Assembly (NCBI GenBank): GCA_965249045.1
Contig: OZ252213.1
Location: forward strand, 930,001-994,000
DNA: 64,000 nucleotides
Direction: 5' to 3'
DNA from: Nemesobacter sp965249045
GTDB taxonomy: Bacteria > Desulfobacterota_D > UBA1144 > Nemesobacterales > Nemesobacteraceae
The position numbers and the translations under genes were made by a program. Below, piece by piece: positions 28,602 through 37,912 of this stretch (position 1 is its first letter; every line of letters starts with the position of its first letter). Below the pieces are notes generated by a model. That model saw only the letters and a program-made list of their open reading frames with translations. It was not told the origin of the DNA and ran no database searches.

Positions 28602-29027
28602 ATGGCCAGTATAGAGGAAATAGTAAGGGAATTTCAAGAGGCGGACCGTCAGGAGATGATAGAGCTCCTGATAGATTATTCGGAAGACCTCCCTGAAATT
28701 CCCAGAAGGTTTGCCGAGCTTGCGGACAAGGACCTCAACAAGGTGCACGAGTGCGAAACCCCTGTTTTTATCTGGGTTGAACTGGAAGACGGCAAGGTGA
28801 GCATATTTGCCGACGTTCCAGAACCGTTTCCGACCGTGAGGGGGCTTGTGTCGATTCTCGTAAGCGCTTTTGACGGACTCAGCCCAGAGGAGATCGAGTC
28901 CGCGCCGACGGACTTTATCTCCAGCCTCGGACTGGCCCAGAAACTGGGGATAAGAAGGGTCAGAGGTCTCAGCGCGGTTTATGCGAGGATAAAAAGCGAG
29001 GTCAGAAGGCACTGCACGGTCACATGA
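28602..29027 (+). CDS. sufE: Cysteine desulfuration protein SufE
   Basis: Accepts persulfide sulfur from a SufS-type desulfurase for Fe-S cluster assembly. 141 aa. The conserved Cys is in HECETPVFIWVEL near residue 50, the family position, and the C-terminal GLSPEEI and LGL segments match. Its stop overlaps the sufU start (ATGA). No desulfurase gene is in the window. Confidence 0.93.
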   Translation: MASIEEIVREFQEADRQEMIELLIDYSEDLPEIPRRFAELADKDLNKVHECETPVFIWVELEDGKVSIFADVPEPFPTVRGLVSILVSAFDGLSPEEIESAPTDFISSLGLAQKLGIRRVRGLSAVYARIKSEVRRHCTVT

Positions 29028-29413
29028 TTGAAGAAGACAGAATGAAGATGATCATGGATCATTACGAGAATCCGAGGAATTTCGGTGCTCTGGACCGCCC
29101 CACGGTGACTCTCAGGGGTGGCAACCCCAATTGCGGCGACACCTTAAATATCTATATCCGCATAGACGGCGAAAACATTATAGAAGATATAAGTTTTGAC
29201 GGGGAAGGCTGTACAATAAGTCAGGCCGCGGCTTCCCTTCTTACGGACTTTGTAAAGGGAAAGACCGTCGAGCGGGTCGGCGAACTCGATTCCGATTACC
29301 TGAAGGAACTTCTGGGCAAGGACATCATGGTAACCCGCCCGAAGTGCAGTCGACTTGCCCTTGAAACCCTTAAATCCTGGGTCAGGGTTTTTGAGAAGGG
29401 AAAAACCGCCTGA
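29024..29413 (+). CDS. sufU: SufU/IscU-type Fe-S scaffold or sulfur acceptor
   Basis: 129 aa NifU_N-like protein. The three conserved Cys are in NPNCGD, GEGCTIS and KCSRLAL. An insertion between the second and third Cys is of the SufU type. Coupled to sufE by a 4-nt overlap. Having SufE and SufU side by side is a mixed arrangement, as SufU often replaces SufE; together they imply a SUF-type system. Confidence 0.92.
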   Translation: MIEEDRMKMIMDHYENPRNFGALDRPTVTLRGGNPNCGDTLNIYIRIDGENIIEDISFDGEGCTISQAAASLLTDFVKGKTVERVGELDSDYLKELLGKDIMVTRPKCSRLALETLKSWVRVFEKGKTA

Positions 29414-29465
29414 TTTTATGTATAATTCACGGTAATACTCAAGCAGACTCAAGGAGATTTAAACA

Positions 29466-30800
29466 ATGAAAAACGGCAAACCCGATAAACTGATTCTTGA
29501 CGAGAGGATTGAAGAGGCGCTTAAGTATCCGCTTTTCGATTCCATATTCAACAGACGCTCAAGGAGGTTCGGTCTTGGAATGGAGCTTAAAGACAGCACT
29601 CTTGAGTTCAAGTCGAATTACGCCCCCGTACCTCTGAACGAGATCGAGGAAGCGCTTTTGGTGTGGGCCGGGACGGGGCTTACCGGGCTTTGCCTCGCCG
29701 ATCTTCCGCCTGAAAACGGTATAGATCTTCTCTGCCAGTGGACGGGAAGAACCTGGCCTTCTGCGTGCAACAACCACGGGACAGAGCTTTTTTTCACAAA
29801 CGACGACGGACTCTACCACGTGGACGTGAAAAACATGCTTCCCAAGGAGCATGAGCTTGACCTGTTCTTCAAGCTCTCGCGCGAGGAGAAAATGGCGAGA
29901 GTTCTCGAACTTTACAGGGAGAGTCTCAACAAGCTTGAAGACGGAAGGGCCGACATGCCCGACAAAATGCCGGGGCTCTTTGAGTTTAACCAGTGGAACG
30001 CCAATAAGCCTGGAACCACGCTTTTCGTTCCCGTCACGGACGTGACCGAGGAGTACCTGAATCTTCTCACCCTTTACTGCAGTCACAGCTACGGATTCAC
30101 GATTATAGACGATCTTACCGGGAAGCCCGCAGGCGTCGAGAAGTGGGTGGAAAAGGGCAGATTAAAGGGTGAAATCAAGCTTTCCCTGTTTGATCTCGAG
30201 GTAAGGATTCTCACGGGACTTAACGTCGAACAGGCCTTTATCACCCAGAACATGGCTCTTGCCCTTCAGCCTCTGGGGCTCGCGGGATGGGCGTTTACGG
30301 GCTTTATTCCGAGGTTTGCCATGGGAGCCGCTCCGAACCTGTTCAGGGGACTTGGATTCCGTTTCATACAGCCGAAAAAGGGTACGATAGATCCTCCCAC
30401 CACCGTTCCCGTGGGAAAGGACGGGGTTTTTGAGGCCTACTGCCCACCCTACTATGAAAACATGGATGATGCGATTGACCACTTCTTGGCACATAAATGG
30501 AAAGCTTGGGAGTCTGACAAGCCTTTCCCCTATACAGAACCCGACAAGCATCTCATGAAGGCCCCCAAACCCACGGAAACCACCATGCAGATCGTAAGGG
30601 ATGTTGCTAACTATATTTATGACACTTACGGCAGATTTCCCGCCTTTGTGGATCCCATGTACATGAGACTCGTTTTTCAGGCGATGCACATAGATCTGGA
30701 TTTCTATGACAAGTACTACCCGAAAGGTTCTTATTCGGACAGGCATCTAAGCACTTTTCTTGAGAATCATCCGGACCAGAGAGAACGGTTCGAAAAATAA
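29466..30800 (+). CDS. Uncharacterised nitroreductase-like protein
   Basis: 444 aa. The N-terminus reads like the nitroreductase fold (SIFNRRSRRFGLGMELKD, then PVPLNEIEEALLVWAGTGLTG), which binds FMN in that family. The rest (CQWTGRTWPSACNNHGTELFFTNDDG; YCPPYYENMDDAIDHF) I do not recognise. No signal peptide or TM segment. It leads a group with an FAD oxidoreductase and an NapH-like membrane Fe-S protein, so an electron-transfer role is plausible. Function remains open. Confidence 0.6.
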   Translation: MKNGKPDKLILDERIEEALKYPLFDSIFNRRSRRFGLGMELKDSTLEFKSNYAPVPLNEIEEALLVWAGTGLTGLCLADLPPENGIDLLCQWTGRTWPSACNNHGTELFFTNDDGLYHVDVKNMLPKEHELDLFFKLSREEKMARVLELYRESLNKLEDGRADMPDKMPGLFEFNQWNANKPGTTLFVPVTDVTEEYLNLLTLYCSHSYGFTIIDDLTGKPAGVEKWVEKGRLKGEIKLSLFDLEVRILTGLNVEQAFITQNMALALQPLGLAGWAFTGFIPRFAMGAAPNLFRGLGFRFIQPKKGTIDPPTTVPVGKDGVFEAYCPPYYENMDDAIDHFLAHKWKAWESDKPFPYTEPDKHLMKAPKPTETTMQIVRDVANYIYDTYGRFPAFVDPMYMRLVFQAMHIDLDFYDKYYPKGSYSDRHLSTFLENHPDQRERFEK

Positions 30801-30852
30801 TATCTGCTTGCGGAGAAGCAAACTCGGCTTGCGGTAAGGAAGGAAACCAGCC

Positions 30853-32127
30853 ATGCGCGTAGCGATTATCGGAAATGGGGTGACCGGGGTCGCAGCCGCC
30901 CTGCGCATACGCAAGCTGCAGCCCGACTGGGAGATCGTCATGATCTCGGGGGAATCTTCCTTTCACTATTCCCGCCCGGCGCTCATGTACATATTTATGG
31001 GTCACATGAGCTACGGGGACACCAAGCCCTACGAAGACAGTGTCTGGCGGAAAAACCGCATTGATCTGCTACGGGGCTGGGTTACCGAAATTGATACCGC
31101 CGGAAAAAAACTTATCATGCACGAAAAAGATCCCGTTGCGTTCGATAAGCTGCTTATCGCCACGGGATCAAAGTCCAACAAGTTCGGGTGGCCCGGTCAG
31201 GACCTTAAAGGCGTCCAGGGCCTCTACAGCCTTATGGATCTCAGGCTTCTTTACGAGAATGTGAAAGGCGCCCGAAGCGCCGTTATAGTCGGGGGAGGAC
31301 TCATTGGAATTGAGTTTGCCGAGATGCTTCACTCACGCAATATCCACGTCACTTTCCTGGTGAGGGAGCAGTCCTACTGGACGAATGTCCTTCCGATGGA
31401 GGAATCTCGGATGATAAACCGTGTGATCACCGAACAGGGGATCGACCTCAAGCTCACCACGGAACTTAAGGAAATAGTAGGGGACGATTCGGGAAGAGTA
31501 CGGGGAGTTATGACTAATAAAGAGGAATTCATTGAAGCTCAGGTCGTCGGACTCACCGCGGGGGTAAGTTCCAATACTGCCCTTGCAAAGGCAAGCGGTA
31601 TAAAGACGGGGAGAGGGATTTTGGTCGACTGGAGCTTCAGAACGGATATCCCGGATGTGTTTGCCGCCGGAGACTGCGCCGAGATAGTCACGGAAGGGGA
31701 GGGGAGAAACCTGATTCAGCAGGTCTGGTATACGGGCAAGAGCCAGGGAAGAGTGGCAGGAGAGGCTATAGCCGGAAAGCCAAGCGTTTATGACCCGGGA
31801 ATATGGTATAACTCCGCAAAGTTTTTTGATCTCGAATACCAGACTTACGGTACTGTAAGAAACGTTCCAGTTGAGGAGGAAACCAATTTTTACTGGGAAC
31901 ACCCTGATCATAAGCGTTCCATAAGGATTGTTACCAGTGGTGAAGTGGTTTGCGGTATAAACGTCATGGGTCTTCGCTACAGTCACAGGGTCTGCGAGAA
32001 ATGGGTAGCGGAGAAAAGGTCCCTTGTTTACGTGCTTGACAATCTTGGGGAGGCCAATTTTGATCCCGAGTTCTACGAAAAATGCGAAGCGGAGATAATA
32101 AAGGAGATAAGGAAACAGGCTGCCTGA
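30853..32127 (+). CDS. NAD(P)/FAD-dependent oxidoreductase
   Basis: 424 aa pyridine nucleotide-disulfide-type reductase. FAD Rossmann motif IIGNGVTGVAAALRI at the N-terminus, NAD(P)-binding VIVGGGLIGIEFAEML near residue 145 and the FAD-closing DVFAAGDCAEI near 270. There is no CxxxxC redox pair, so it belongs to the rubredoxin/ferredoxin-reductase or nitrite-reductase-like branch. It overlaps the next gene by one base (TGATG), so it probably passes electrons to or from that membrane Fe-S protein. Confidence 0.88.
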   Translation: MRVAIIGNGVTGVAAALRIRKLQPDWEIVMISGESSFHYSRPALMYIFMGHMSYGDTKPYEDSVWRKNRIDLLRGWVTEIDTAGKKLIMHEKDPVAFDKLLIATGSKSNKFGWPGQDLKGVQGLYSLMDLRLLYENVKGARSAVIVGGGLIGIEFAEMLHSRNIHVTFLVREQSYWTNVLPMEESRMINRVITEQGIDLKLTTELKEIVGDDSGRVRGVMTNKEEFIEAQVVGLTAGVSSNTALAKASGIKTGRGILVDWSFRTDIPDVFAAGDCAEIVTEGEGRNLIQQVWYTGKSQGRVAGEAIAGKPSVYDPGIWYNSAKFFDLEYQTYGTVRNVPVEEETNFYWEHPDHKRSIRIVTSGEVVCGINVMGLRYSHRVCEKWVAEKRSLVYVLDNLGEANFDPEFYEKCEAEIIKEIRKQAA

Positions 32128-33521
32128 TGGAACAGAACACGATAGATTACGATTTTGACGAAGAAACCCTGGGTTTTGAGGAACCGGAGAAGGCTCCTGC
32201 CACGCCGCTTGGCAACGGAGAAAAGCTTTCTCTGGCTGTTTTGGGATTCGGAATACTGATGTTTGCGCTGCAGGCGCTGGGTATGCCTCCGGGCGGTACC
32301 TGGGCCGGGTTTCTTCTGGTTTTCCTTCCCGTTCTCTTCGGTACGGCGTTTTACTTTCACCTTAGCTTCAAAGGCACCGTCCCGGGAATCAAGCATGATA
32401 ACATCTACTTCAGGGGAATAACTTCCCGGGGAGCTCTGGGCTGGCTTATCGGCGTGGTATTTACCGGTTTCTACATAGCGCTTTACTGGTTTCCCGAATA
32501 CCTGGCGGGGGGAATAAGTATTGTAAACCCGCTTTCAATGACCCTTTCCGGTTCTCCGGCTAACAACTGGTTTTTCTACGGTTTTCTCTACACCGTAGCA
32601 GTTTTTATTTTCGGCATAAGAATGTTCATGAAATACAGGCATAACCGCTACCAGAAAATAAGAACGGCTTCGGTTATGTTTTTCCAGCTTGGGTTCGCCT
32701 TTCTCATCCCAAATATCCTTATGCTGTTTAACCAGCCCGAGTTTTATCTTAGCTACTTCTGGCCTCTTAAACCCGAATACCTGTTCCCGGGCACTTTAAG
32801 CTATTTTGTGAATCATCCCGGCGGTCTCGGGATGTTCCTTATTTTCTGGGGCGCCGTGATGACTTTTGTGGGCACTCCGCTTCTTACCTACTATTTCGGC
32901 AAGAGGTGGTACTGTTCCTGGGTATGCGGCTGCGGAGGGCTCGCGGAAACCATGGGGGATCCGTGGAGGCAGCTTTCGGACAAATCGAAAAAAGCGTGGC
33001 GCTTTGAGCGCTGGATCGTGCATTCCGTGCTGGTGTTTATCGTTGTTACAACGGTTCTTCTCTGGATTAACTCCGCAAGCTCCGGAGCGGTGTTCGGAGA
33101 AGCGTCCATGTCTCTTAAGAGGTGGTACGGGTTTTACATCGGGGCTATTTTCTCCGGGGTTATCGGCGTCGGTTTCTACCCCATGATGGGAGCCAGGGTG
33201 TGGTGCCGGTTCGGTTGTCCGATGGCAGCCGTTCTCGGGATTTTCCAGAGGTATCTATCAAGATTCAGAATTACCACAAACGGCGATCAGTGCATGTCGT
33301 GTGGGAACTGTTCCACGTACTGCGAGATGGGCATAGACGTCAGGGCTTACGCCCAGAAGGGCGAGAACATAGTGAGAGCGTCATGCGTCGGATGCGGGGT
33401 GTGCTCAGCCGTATGTCCCAGAGGTGTGCTTAAGCTTGAGAACGGGGGAACTTTCAAGGACAGATTCTCCGGGTCGGACAAGCCGTTTGGGGCGCTTATC
33501 GATTCGCTGAGACACGTTTAA
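32127..33521 (+). CDS. NapH/RdxA-like membrane ferredoxin
   Basis: 464 aa from the ATG at 32127, which overlaps the preceding stop. Six or more TM helices carry two membrane Cys motifs of the NapH/NosR/CcoG type (YCSWVCGCGG near residue 270 and WCRFGCPMAA near 365). Two C-terminal [4Fe-4S] clusters follow: CMSCGNCSTYCEM and CVGCGVCSAVCP. It likely moves electrons between quinone or periplasm and the FAD reductase upstream. No terminal reductase is nearby. Confidence 0.88.
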   Translation: MEQNTIDYDFDEETLGFEEPEKAPATPLGNGEKLSLAVLGFGILMFALQALGMPPGGTWAGFLLVFLPVLFGTAFYFHLSFKGTVPGIKHDNIYFRGITSRGALGWLIGVVFTGFYIALYWFPEYLAGGISIVNPLSMTLSGSPANNWFFYGFLYTVAVFIFGIRMFMKYRHNRYQKIRTASVMFFQLGFAFLIPNILMLFNQPEFYLSYFWPLKPEYLFPGTLSYFVNHPGGLGMFLIFWGAVMTFVGTPLLTYYFGKRWYCSWVCGCGGLAETMGDPWRQLSDKSKKAWRFERWIVHSVLVFIVVTTVLLWINSASSGAVFGEASMSLKRWYGFYIGAIFSGVIGVGFYPMMGARVWCRFGCPMAAVLGIFQRYLSRFRITTNGDQCMSCGNCSTYCEMGIDVRAYAQKGENIVRASCVGCGVCSAVCPRGVLKLENGGTFKDRFSGSDKPFGALIDSLRHV

Positions 33522-33595
33522 CCCGAAGTTCCGGAATCATTAATTTGAACTCTTACAGACGAAACAGGAAGAATCCCTGAAACCTAGCTTCCCTT

Positions 33596-35005
33596 TCACC
33601 TGCGCAGCGTGCCCTTGAGCTTGATTCCATGTTCAGGCTGGGCGTCAAGGGAATTTTCTCTTCGGTGCGCCTCAATACCCAGGTCAAACTCCGCAGTCTC
33701 ACCGCGCGCAAGTCCCATGCGGTAACCCATACGATAATCACGCACGCCGCCCGAGTAACCCAGAGTAAATTCCGGAGTACCGATCAACTCCTTCCCTGGA
33801 AGCAAAAACCCGTATCCCATCCGTCCCTCAAGACGCGCGTCGGCCGTATTTCCTTCCTGCCCGGCAAGCCCGGCAGCCGTCTCAATTCCCCAAAGCGCAT
33901 CCGTTCCACCTGAAGACTTCTCTCCCCACGACGGCGCAAGCGATATCCTCAGCCCTTTTTCACTTCCCGGGTCGGCATCGTAGATTACAGACCCCGACGC
34001 TCCCCACTCCCTGAACCCTTCAGCCTCATGGGTAACAAGCCCACGCACTCTGAACTCAGCCGAAATACCCCACGCGGGATAAGACCACGAAACACCTCCT
34101 CCCATGTCCACGCCGAATCCCCTCTCCGCGTCCCCGCTGTCATGGCGGACTCCAGCCTCGAAGGAGGGAACAAGCATCATGGAGTCACCAAACCCAAGCC
34201 TAAGAGTACTCTCAACCCCAAGCCTCAAACGGGTAACGTCAGCTTCTGAACTCCCAAGATTGCCAATCACGGAACCGGAAACCGCCTCGGAGGTTGTACG
34301 CACCCACAGTCCGTCTCCCTTGAGCGCAACTCCGAACGCCCCCGCGCTGAGAAATTCTCCCCAGCCCCCTGCCGCTCCCATCTTCATTCCTATATCGCTT
34401 CGCACGGAATTCTTCTCCCCCTCATTGCCTATTGCAAGTTCCATATCTCCCCGACCGTACCCCACGACTCCCCAGAGGAGGAACCTGTCCCCTATATCGT
34501 AGCCCACGTAGGGATAAACGCCGTTAAGCGACATCTCAAGATCGCCTTCACTGGATCCTGAGTAACTTCCCTGTCCCCAGCTTCGCACAACGGACAGTCC
34601 CGCGGTCAACTTGCCGATGGCGTAATCCGCTCCGACCATGGCGGTAGTCACCTCTCCGTTAAGGGAAACATCCCTGTCACGTCCGTCAAAACTCGAATAC
34701 GCCCCTCTTCCCCAAAGCCCTGCGAAGCCTCCTCCCTCCCCGCCGCGGGCAAACGAAAACTCCGTGCCCGTTACAAGATCGTGTTCGGTAAGCCTGAGCG
34801 ATTCGAAGATAACCTCATCCCCCCGTTCATCAATCTCCATTATCATCCACTGCGCCAGCATCTGCCTGTCGCTCAGGTCTTCCACTCCATCCAACGCGTT
34901 GGGAGATTTCCCGGGGAGGTTCTGCATGGGGAACCTGCCTCGCGTTCCCACTGTGCGGGGCTCCGTCATGCGTTTCTCGACTCCCTCGAGCACGTGTTTA
35001 GCCAC
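33596..35005 (-). CDS. Autotransporter-type outer-membrane beta-barrel without passenger
   Basis: 469 aa. After a short linker (VLEGVEKRMTEP... LSDRQMLAQW) comes a complete autotransporter barrel: GEGGGFAGLWGRGAYSSFDG, ADYAIGKLTAGLSVV, PYVGYDIGDRFLLWGVVGYG, VTRLRLGVEST, FEAGVRHDSGDAE, HGIKLKGTLRR. In sponge-symbiont-like genomes this barrel usually ends long adhesin proteins; here the passenger is missing. GTG at 35005 is the only canonical start. The frame is open 16 codons further to a TAA but has no start codon or clear signal peptide. Either the 3' end of a broken gene or a barrel needing a non-standard start. Confidence 0.75.
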   Translation of the reverse strand: MAKHVLEGVEKRMTEPRTVGTRGRFPMQNLPGKSPNALDGVEDLSDRQMLAQWMIMEIDERGDEVIFESLRLTEHDLVTGTEFSFARGGEGGGFAGLWGRGAYSSFDGRDRDVSLNGEVTTAMVGADYAIGKLTAGLSVVRSWGQGSYSGSSEGDLEMSLNGVYPYVGYDIGDRFLLWGVVGYGRGDMELAIGNEGEKNSVRSDIGMKMGAAGGWGEFLSAGAFGVALKGDGLWVRTTSEAVSGSVIGNLGSSEADVTRLRLGVESTLRLGFGDSMMLVPSFEAGVRHDSGDAERGFGVDMGGGVSWSYPAWGISAEFRVRGLVTHEAEGFREWGASGSVIYDADPGSEKGLRISLAPSWGEKSSGGTDALWGIETAAGLAGQEGNTADARLEGRMGYGFLLPGKELIGTPEFTLGYSGGVRDYRMGYRMGLARGETAEFDLGIEAHRRENSLDAQPEHGIKLKGTLRR

Positions 35006-35326
35006 GGTGCGCCCGCGAACCGCCCAAACTATAAATATAGGGGGGAGGAGTAGTTCTTAAACAGCCTTCGCACAAGCACAGACAACGGCCGGACGGGCTA
35101 TCTGGATATGAAGCTTCAAGATTATGCATAACAACCATTCCTATCATCAAACGGTTTGATGCTATTTTATGAAGATATTTATGGTTGTCAAGAAAGTTTT
35201 AGATAAATTCTTAAGTAATTTCAGGATAATACGATTGACCGGTTCTAATCATGATTACTGATCTGTCCGCTTTCGTAGCGGGGCGATTGTCTAGATTTGT
35301 CTCTTTCATGCAAGGGTGAAATACTC
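35006..35326. other. Gene-free stretch
   Basis: AT-rich, with no convincing gene, tRNA or repeat. It lies between the truncated beta-barrel gene and a dead transposase, so it may be the scar of the event that removed the barrel's passenger. Confidence 0.5.
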
Positions 35327-35577
35327 ATGAATCGGAAAAGGTTTCTGCACAGAGTCAGGATGAACCAGTTCAAGAGAGTATATAAGAGATGGAAGGACAA
35401 GAAGCTGACACGGACAGGGGCGGCGGCGCTGCTTGGGACAACGCAACGGACATTCTGTCGTTACATAGTCTGTTACGCAAACCAAGGCATGGAAGGACTT
35501 GTGTACAAGCGTCTGGAAAAGTTTCTCCCAGGCGGGTTTCGCCACGGGAGATTTCGGAGATGGTGGAATTTTACTGA
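35327..35577 (+). pseudogene. Transposase N-terminal remnant (ISNCY/IS1202-like)
   Basis: MNRKRFLHRVRMNQFKRVYKRWKDKKL then GAAALLGTTQRTFCRYI and GMEGLVYKRLEK match the N-terminal helix-turn-helix of ISNCY-type transposases. The frame shifts near 35520, continuing as KVSPRRVSPREISEMVEFY, and stops at 35577. The rest of the gene is absent, replaced by coaB-like sequence. Confidence 0.7.
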
Positions 35578-35811
35578 AATCCCTCGGGGAAGATAAGAAA
35601 AACAGGATTCTGGTAGGATTCGCGGCTGAAACGGAAAATCTCGTTGATAACTCCAGAAAAAAACTTGAGGAAAAATCTAGACCTTGTAGTGGCAAACAAC
35701 GTGATGGCCCCACATGCCGGCTTCGGGGAAGATACCAACATCGCGTGGCTTGTGGACAGGGAAACAGTCAAAGAACTTCTAAACTGTCGAAGCGGAACGT
35801 TCAGATATTGA
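35562..35811 (+). pseudogene. Dead fragment of a coaB-type ligase
   Basis: Reading ILLKSLGEDKKNRILVGFAAETENL then, after a 1-nt frameshift near 35670, KNLDLVVANNV, GFGEDTNIAWLVDRETVKELL gives the C-terminal signature of phosphopantothenate-cysteine ligase (VGFAAETE, KxLDxIVANDV, GFGxDTN). It stops at 35809-35811 and lacks the rest of the ligase. It is joined to the transposase remnant and abuts the next gene's 3' end. The true coaBC is presumably the one leaving the left edge. Confidence 0.8.
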
Positions 35812-36256
35812 GGAACTCAACGGATTCCAGGCTTTCCTTTTTTCCGCGGTCTACTCTCTCGACTACCTCGCCGCTTTTTATGTCGAAAATGAAACAGGAT
35901 ATTCCGGAAAGTATTTCCATGTTAAACTCCAGGAAATTGTTTACGTACATCTTGGAGTCTTCAATCGTTTCCTTGGGGTCAGCCTTATCCGGGTTTCTCA
36001 CGAGAATGAAATACGCGCACAGAAAGTCCAGGAGGTCGGGATTATGGGCGAATACAACTTTTGAATCGTATTTCAGGATTACGTTCTGGTTGAAATAGCG
36101 CTGATATCCGGCGATTAGCGGCTGGTTCAGGTGAGACAGGGTGTAAACTATTGCGCAGGCGATCTTGTTCTGGTTCTCAATCATGAAATCAAGCGATTCC
36201 TTGTTAAACCGCTCGAGTGTTTTTTCCGCTTCCTCGTTTACTATTCGTTCTGGCAT
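35801..36256 (-). CDS. Hypothetical protein
   Basis: 151 aa, soluble, no signal peptide. Starts at the ATG at 36256 with a strong AAGGAGG 5 nt upstream. Text such as FNKESLDFMIENQNKIACAIVYTLSHLNQPLIAGYQRYF suggests mostly helices; no family is recognised. The last ~10 bp overlap the dead coaB fragment on the other strand. It lies downstream of rny on the same strand, with ~100 bp between. Confidence 0.75.
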   Translation of the reverse strand: MPERIVNEEAEKTLERFNKESLDFMIENQNKIACAIVYTLSHLNQPLIAGYQRYFNQNVILKYDSKVVFAHNPDLLDFLCAYFILVRNPDKADPKETIEDSKMYVNNFLEFNMEILSGISCFIFDIKSGEVVERVDRGKKESLESVEFLNI

Positions 36257-36354
36257 TTCATCCTCCTTGAAAAGTGCTGTCCCGGTTTTTTCTTTTAATC
36301 GGTGCTCTAATATACCATAAACCTTAAGTGGAGACGGATGCGGCTTTCTTTTCC

Positions 36355-37911
36355 TTATGAAGCATACGCTGTCGCCCTGCTTTCTCGTATGACCATGATT
36401 TTTATCTGTCCTGGATAAACAACCTCTTTTTCTATCTTTTTGGCTATTTCATGCGACAGAATCGCTCCCTCCTCATCGCTTACCTGGTCGCTTTCCACTA
36501 TTACCCTTACCTCTCTTCCGGCTTGGATCGCGTAGCATCTCTCAACGCCCGGAAAAGAACTTGCGACGCCTTCTATGCTCTCGATTCTTTTCACGTAGTT
36601 TTCATACGTTTCTCTCCTCGCGCCGGGGCGGGCAGCGGAAATGGCGTCGGCTGCCTGAACAAGAAGCGGCAGAACTCCCTGGGGCTGCGGGTCATGGGTT
36701 TTTTCAAGCGCGTCGACGATCTCCGGGGGCTCGCCGTATTTTTTAACGATATTCGTTCCTATGTCCACGTGGGAGCCTTCAACTTCATGATCGACCGCTT
36801 TTCCTATATCGTGGAGCAGGCCGGCTCTTTTCGCGAGCTTTTCGTCGTAACCGATTTCAGAAGCTAGCATTCCGCAGATAAACCCTACTTCAACCGAGTG
36901 GTTGAGTATGTTCTGCGAGTAACTTGTTCTGTATTTAAGCATCCCCAGTTTGCTTATCAGGTCCGGATGCATGCCGCTTATGCCGAGGTCAAAAAGCGCT
37001 TTTTCCCCTTCTTTCTGTATCTCCTTCTCTACTTCCTTTTCAACCTCGGATACCACCTCCTCAATTCTGGCGGGATGAATTCTCCCGTCCGCTATCAGCC
37101 GCTCAAGCGAAGTTTTCGCCACTTCCCGCCTTATGGGGTTAAAGCACGAAATCACGACCGTCTCGGGCGTGTCGTCAATAATGATGTCCACCCCGGTGCG
37201 AAGCTCTATGGAGCGGATGTTCCGTCCCTCGCGCCCGATGATTCTTCCTTTTACGTCGTCGCTCGGAAGATTCACGACCGACACCGTTTTCTCACTCGTG
37301 TATCTGCCGGAATATCTCTGGATGGCAAGAGATATGATATCCTTTGCCTTCCGCTCGGCGGAGGAGTTGCATTCTTCTTCTATCTGCTTGAGTCTTTTAG
37401 CCGCTTCGTGTCTGGCCTCGTTCTCAACCAGGCTTACAAGTTCCGCTTTTGCCGCTTCGCGGGTCAGTCCGGACATCTCCTCTATTTTGCCCTTTATCTC
37501 TTCAATATTCTCATCAAGAACCCTCTGCTTTTCTTCGGCAACCAGGTTTTTGCTTTCAATTTCCGTCTGCATTTTCTCAAGCTCAGCCTCTTTTTTATCA
37601 ATCTCCTCGTATTTCTTGCTGAGGTTATCTTCTTTAGCTTTGAGTTTCTTCTCGGTGGTGGAAAATTCCCTGCGTTTCTCACTCGACATTCTCTGCATCT
37701 GGGAGTTTTTGTCCTTGACGAGTTTCTTCGCTCTGTTCTCCGCCCTGTTTCTTGTCTCTTCTGCTTGTTTTTCCGCCTCTTCAATTATAATGCGGGCCTC
37801 GTCCTGGCTTTTGCGGACCCCGTTTTTCTCCATAACCATCCTGTAGATGAAATGGGCGGCGAATCCAAGCCCGAAGAGCAGTAGAAACCATAGTATTGAT
37901 TGTGCTTGCAT
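36355..37911 (-). CDS. rny: Ribonuclease Y
   Basis: Membrane-anchored endoribonuclease that begins mRNA decay. 518 aa: N-terminal TM (ILWFLLLFGLGFAAHFIY), a long Glu/Lys coiled coil to about residue 180, a KH domain (IIGREGRNIRSIE near 230) and an HD domain with HDIGKAVDHEVEG near 365. Full family length. Starts one base after the cyclo-ligase stop. The window also encodes RNase G. Confidence 0.96.
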   Translation of the reverse strand: MQAQSILWFLLLFGLGFAAHFIYRMVMEKNGVRKSQDEARIIIEEAEKQAEETRNRAENRAKKLVKDKNSQMQRMSSEKRREFSTTEKKLKAKEDNLSKKYEEIDKKEAELEKMQTEIESKNLVAEEKQRVLDENIEEIKGKIEEMSGLTREAAKAELVSLVENEARHEAAKRLKQIEEECNSSAERKAKDIISLAIQRYSGRYTSEKTVSVVNLPSDDVKGRIIGREGRNIRSIELRTGVDIIIDDTPETVVISCFNPIRREVAKTSLERLIADGRIHPARIEEVVSEVEKEVEKEIQKEGEKALFDLGISGMHPDLISKLGMLKYRTSYSQNILNHSVEVGFICGMLASEIGYDEKLAKRAGLLHDIGKAVDHEVEGSHVDIGTNIVKKYGEPPEIVDALEKTHDPQPQGVLPLLVQAADAISAARPGARRETYENYVKRIESIEGVASSFPGVERCYAIQAGREVRVIVESDQVSDEEGAILSHEIAKKIEKEVVYPGQIKIMVIRESRATAYAS

Positions 37912-37912
37912 T

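Noticed and set aside
35499..36098. A 199-codon plus-strand reading frame as a real gene
   Set aside because: It is transposase and coaB debris for its first part, changes frame relative to CoaB, and then runs antisense through the 35801-36256 gene.
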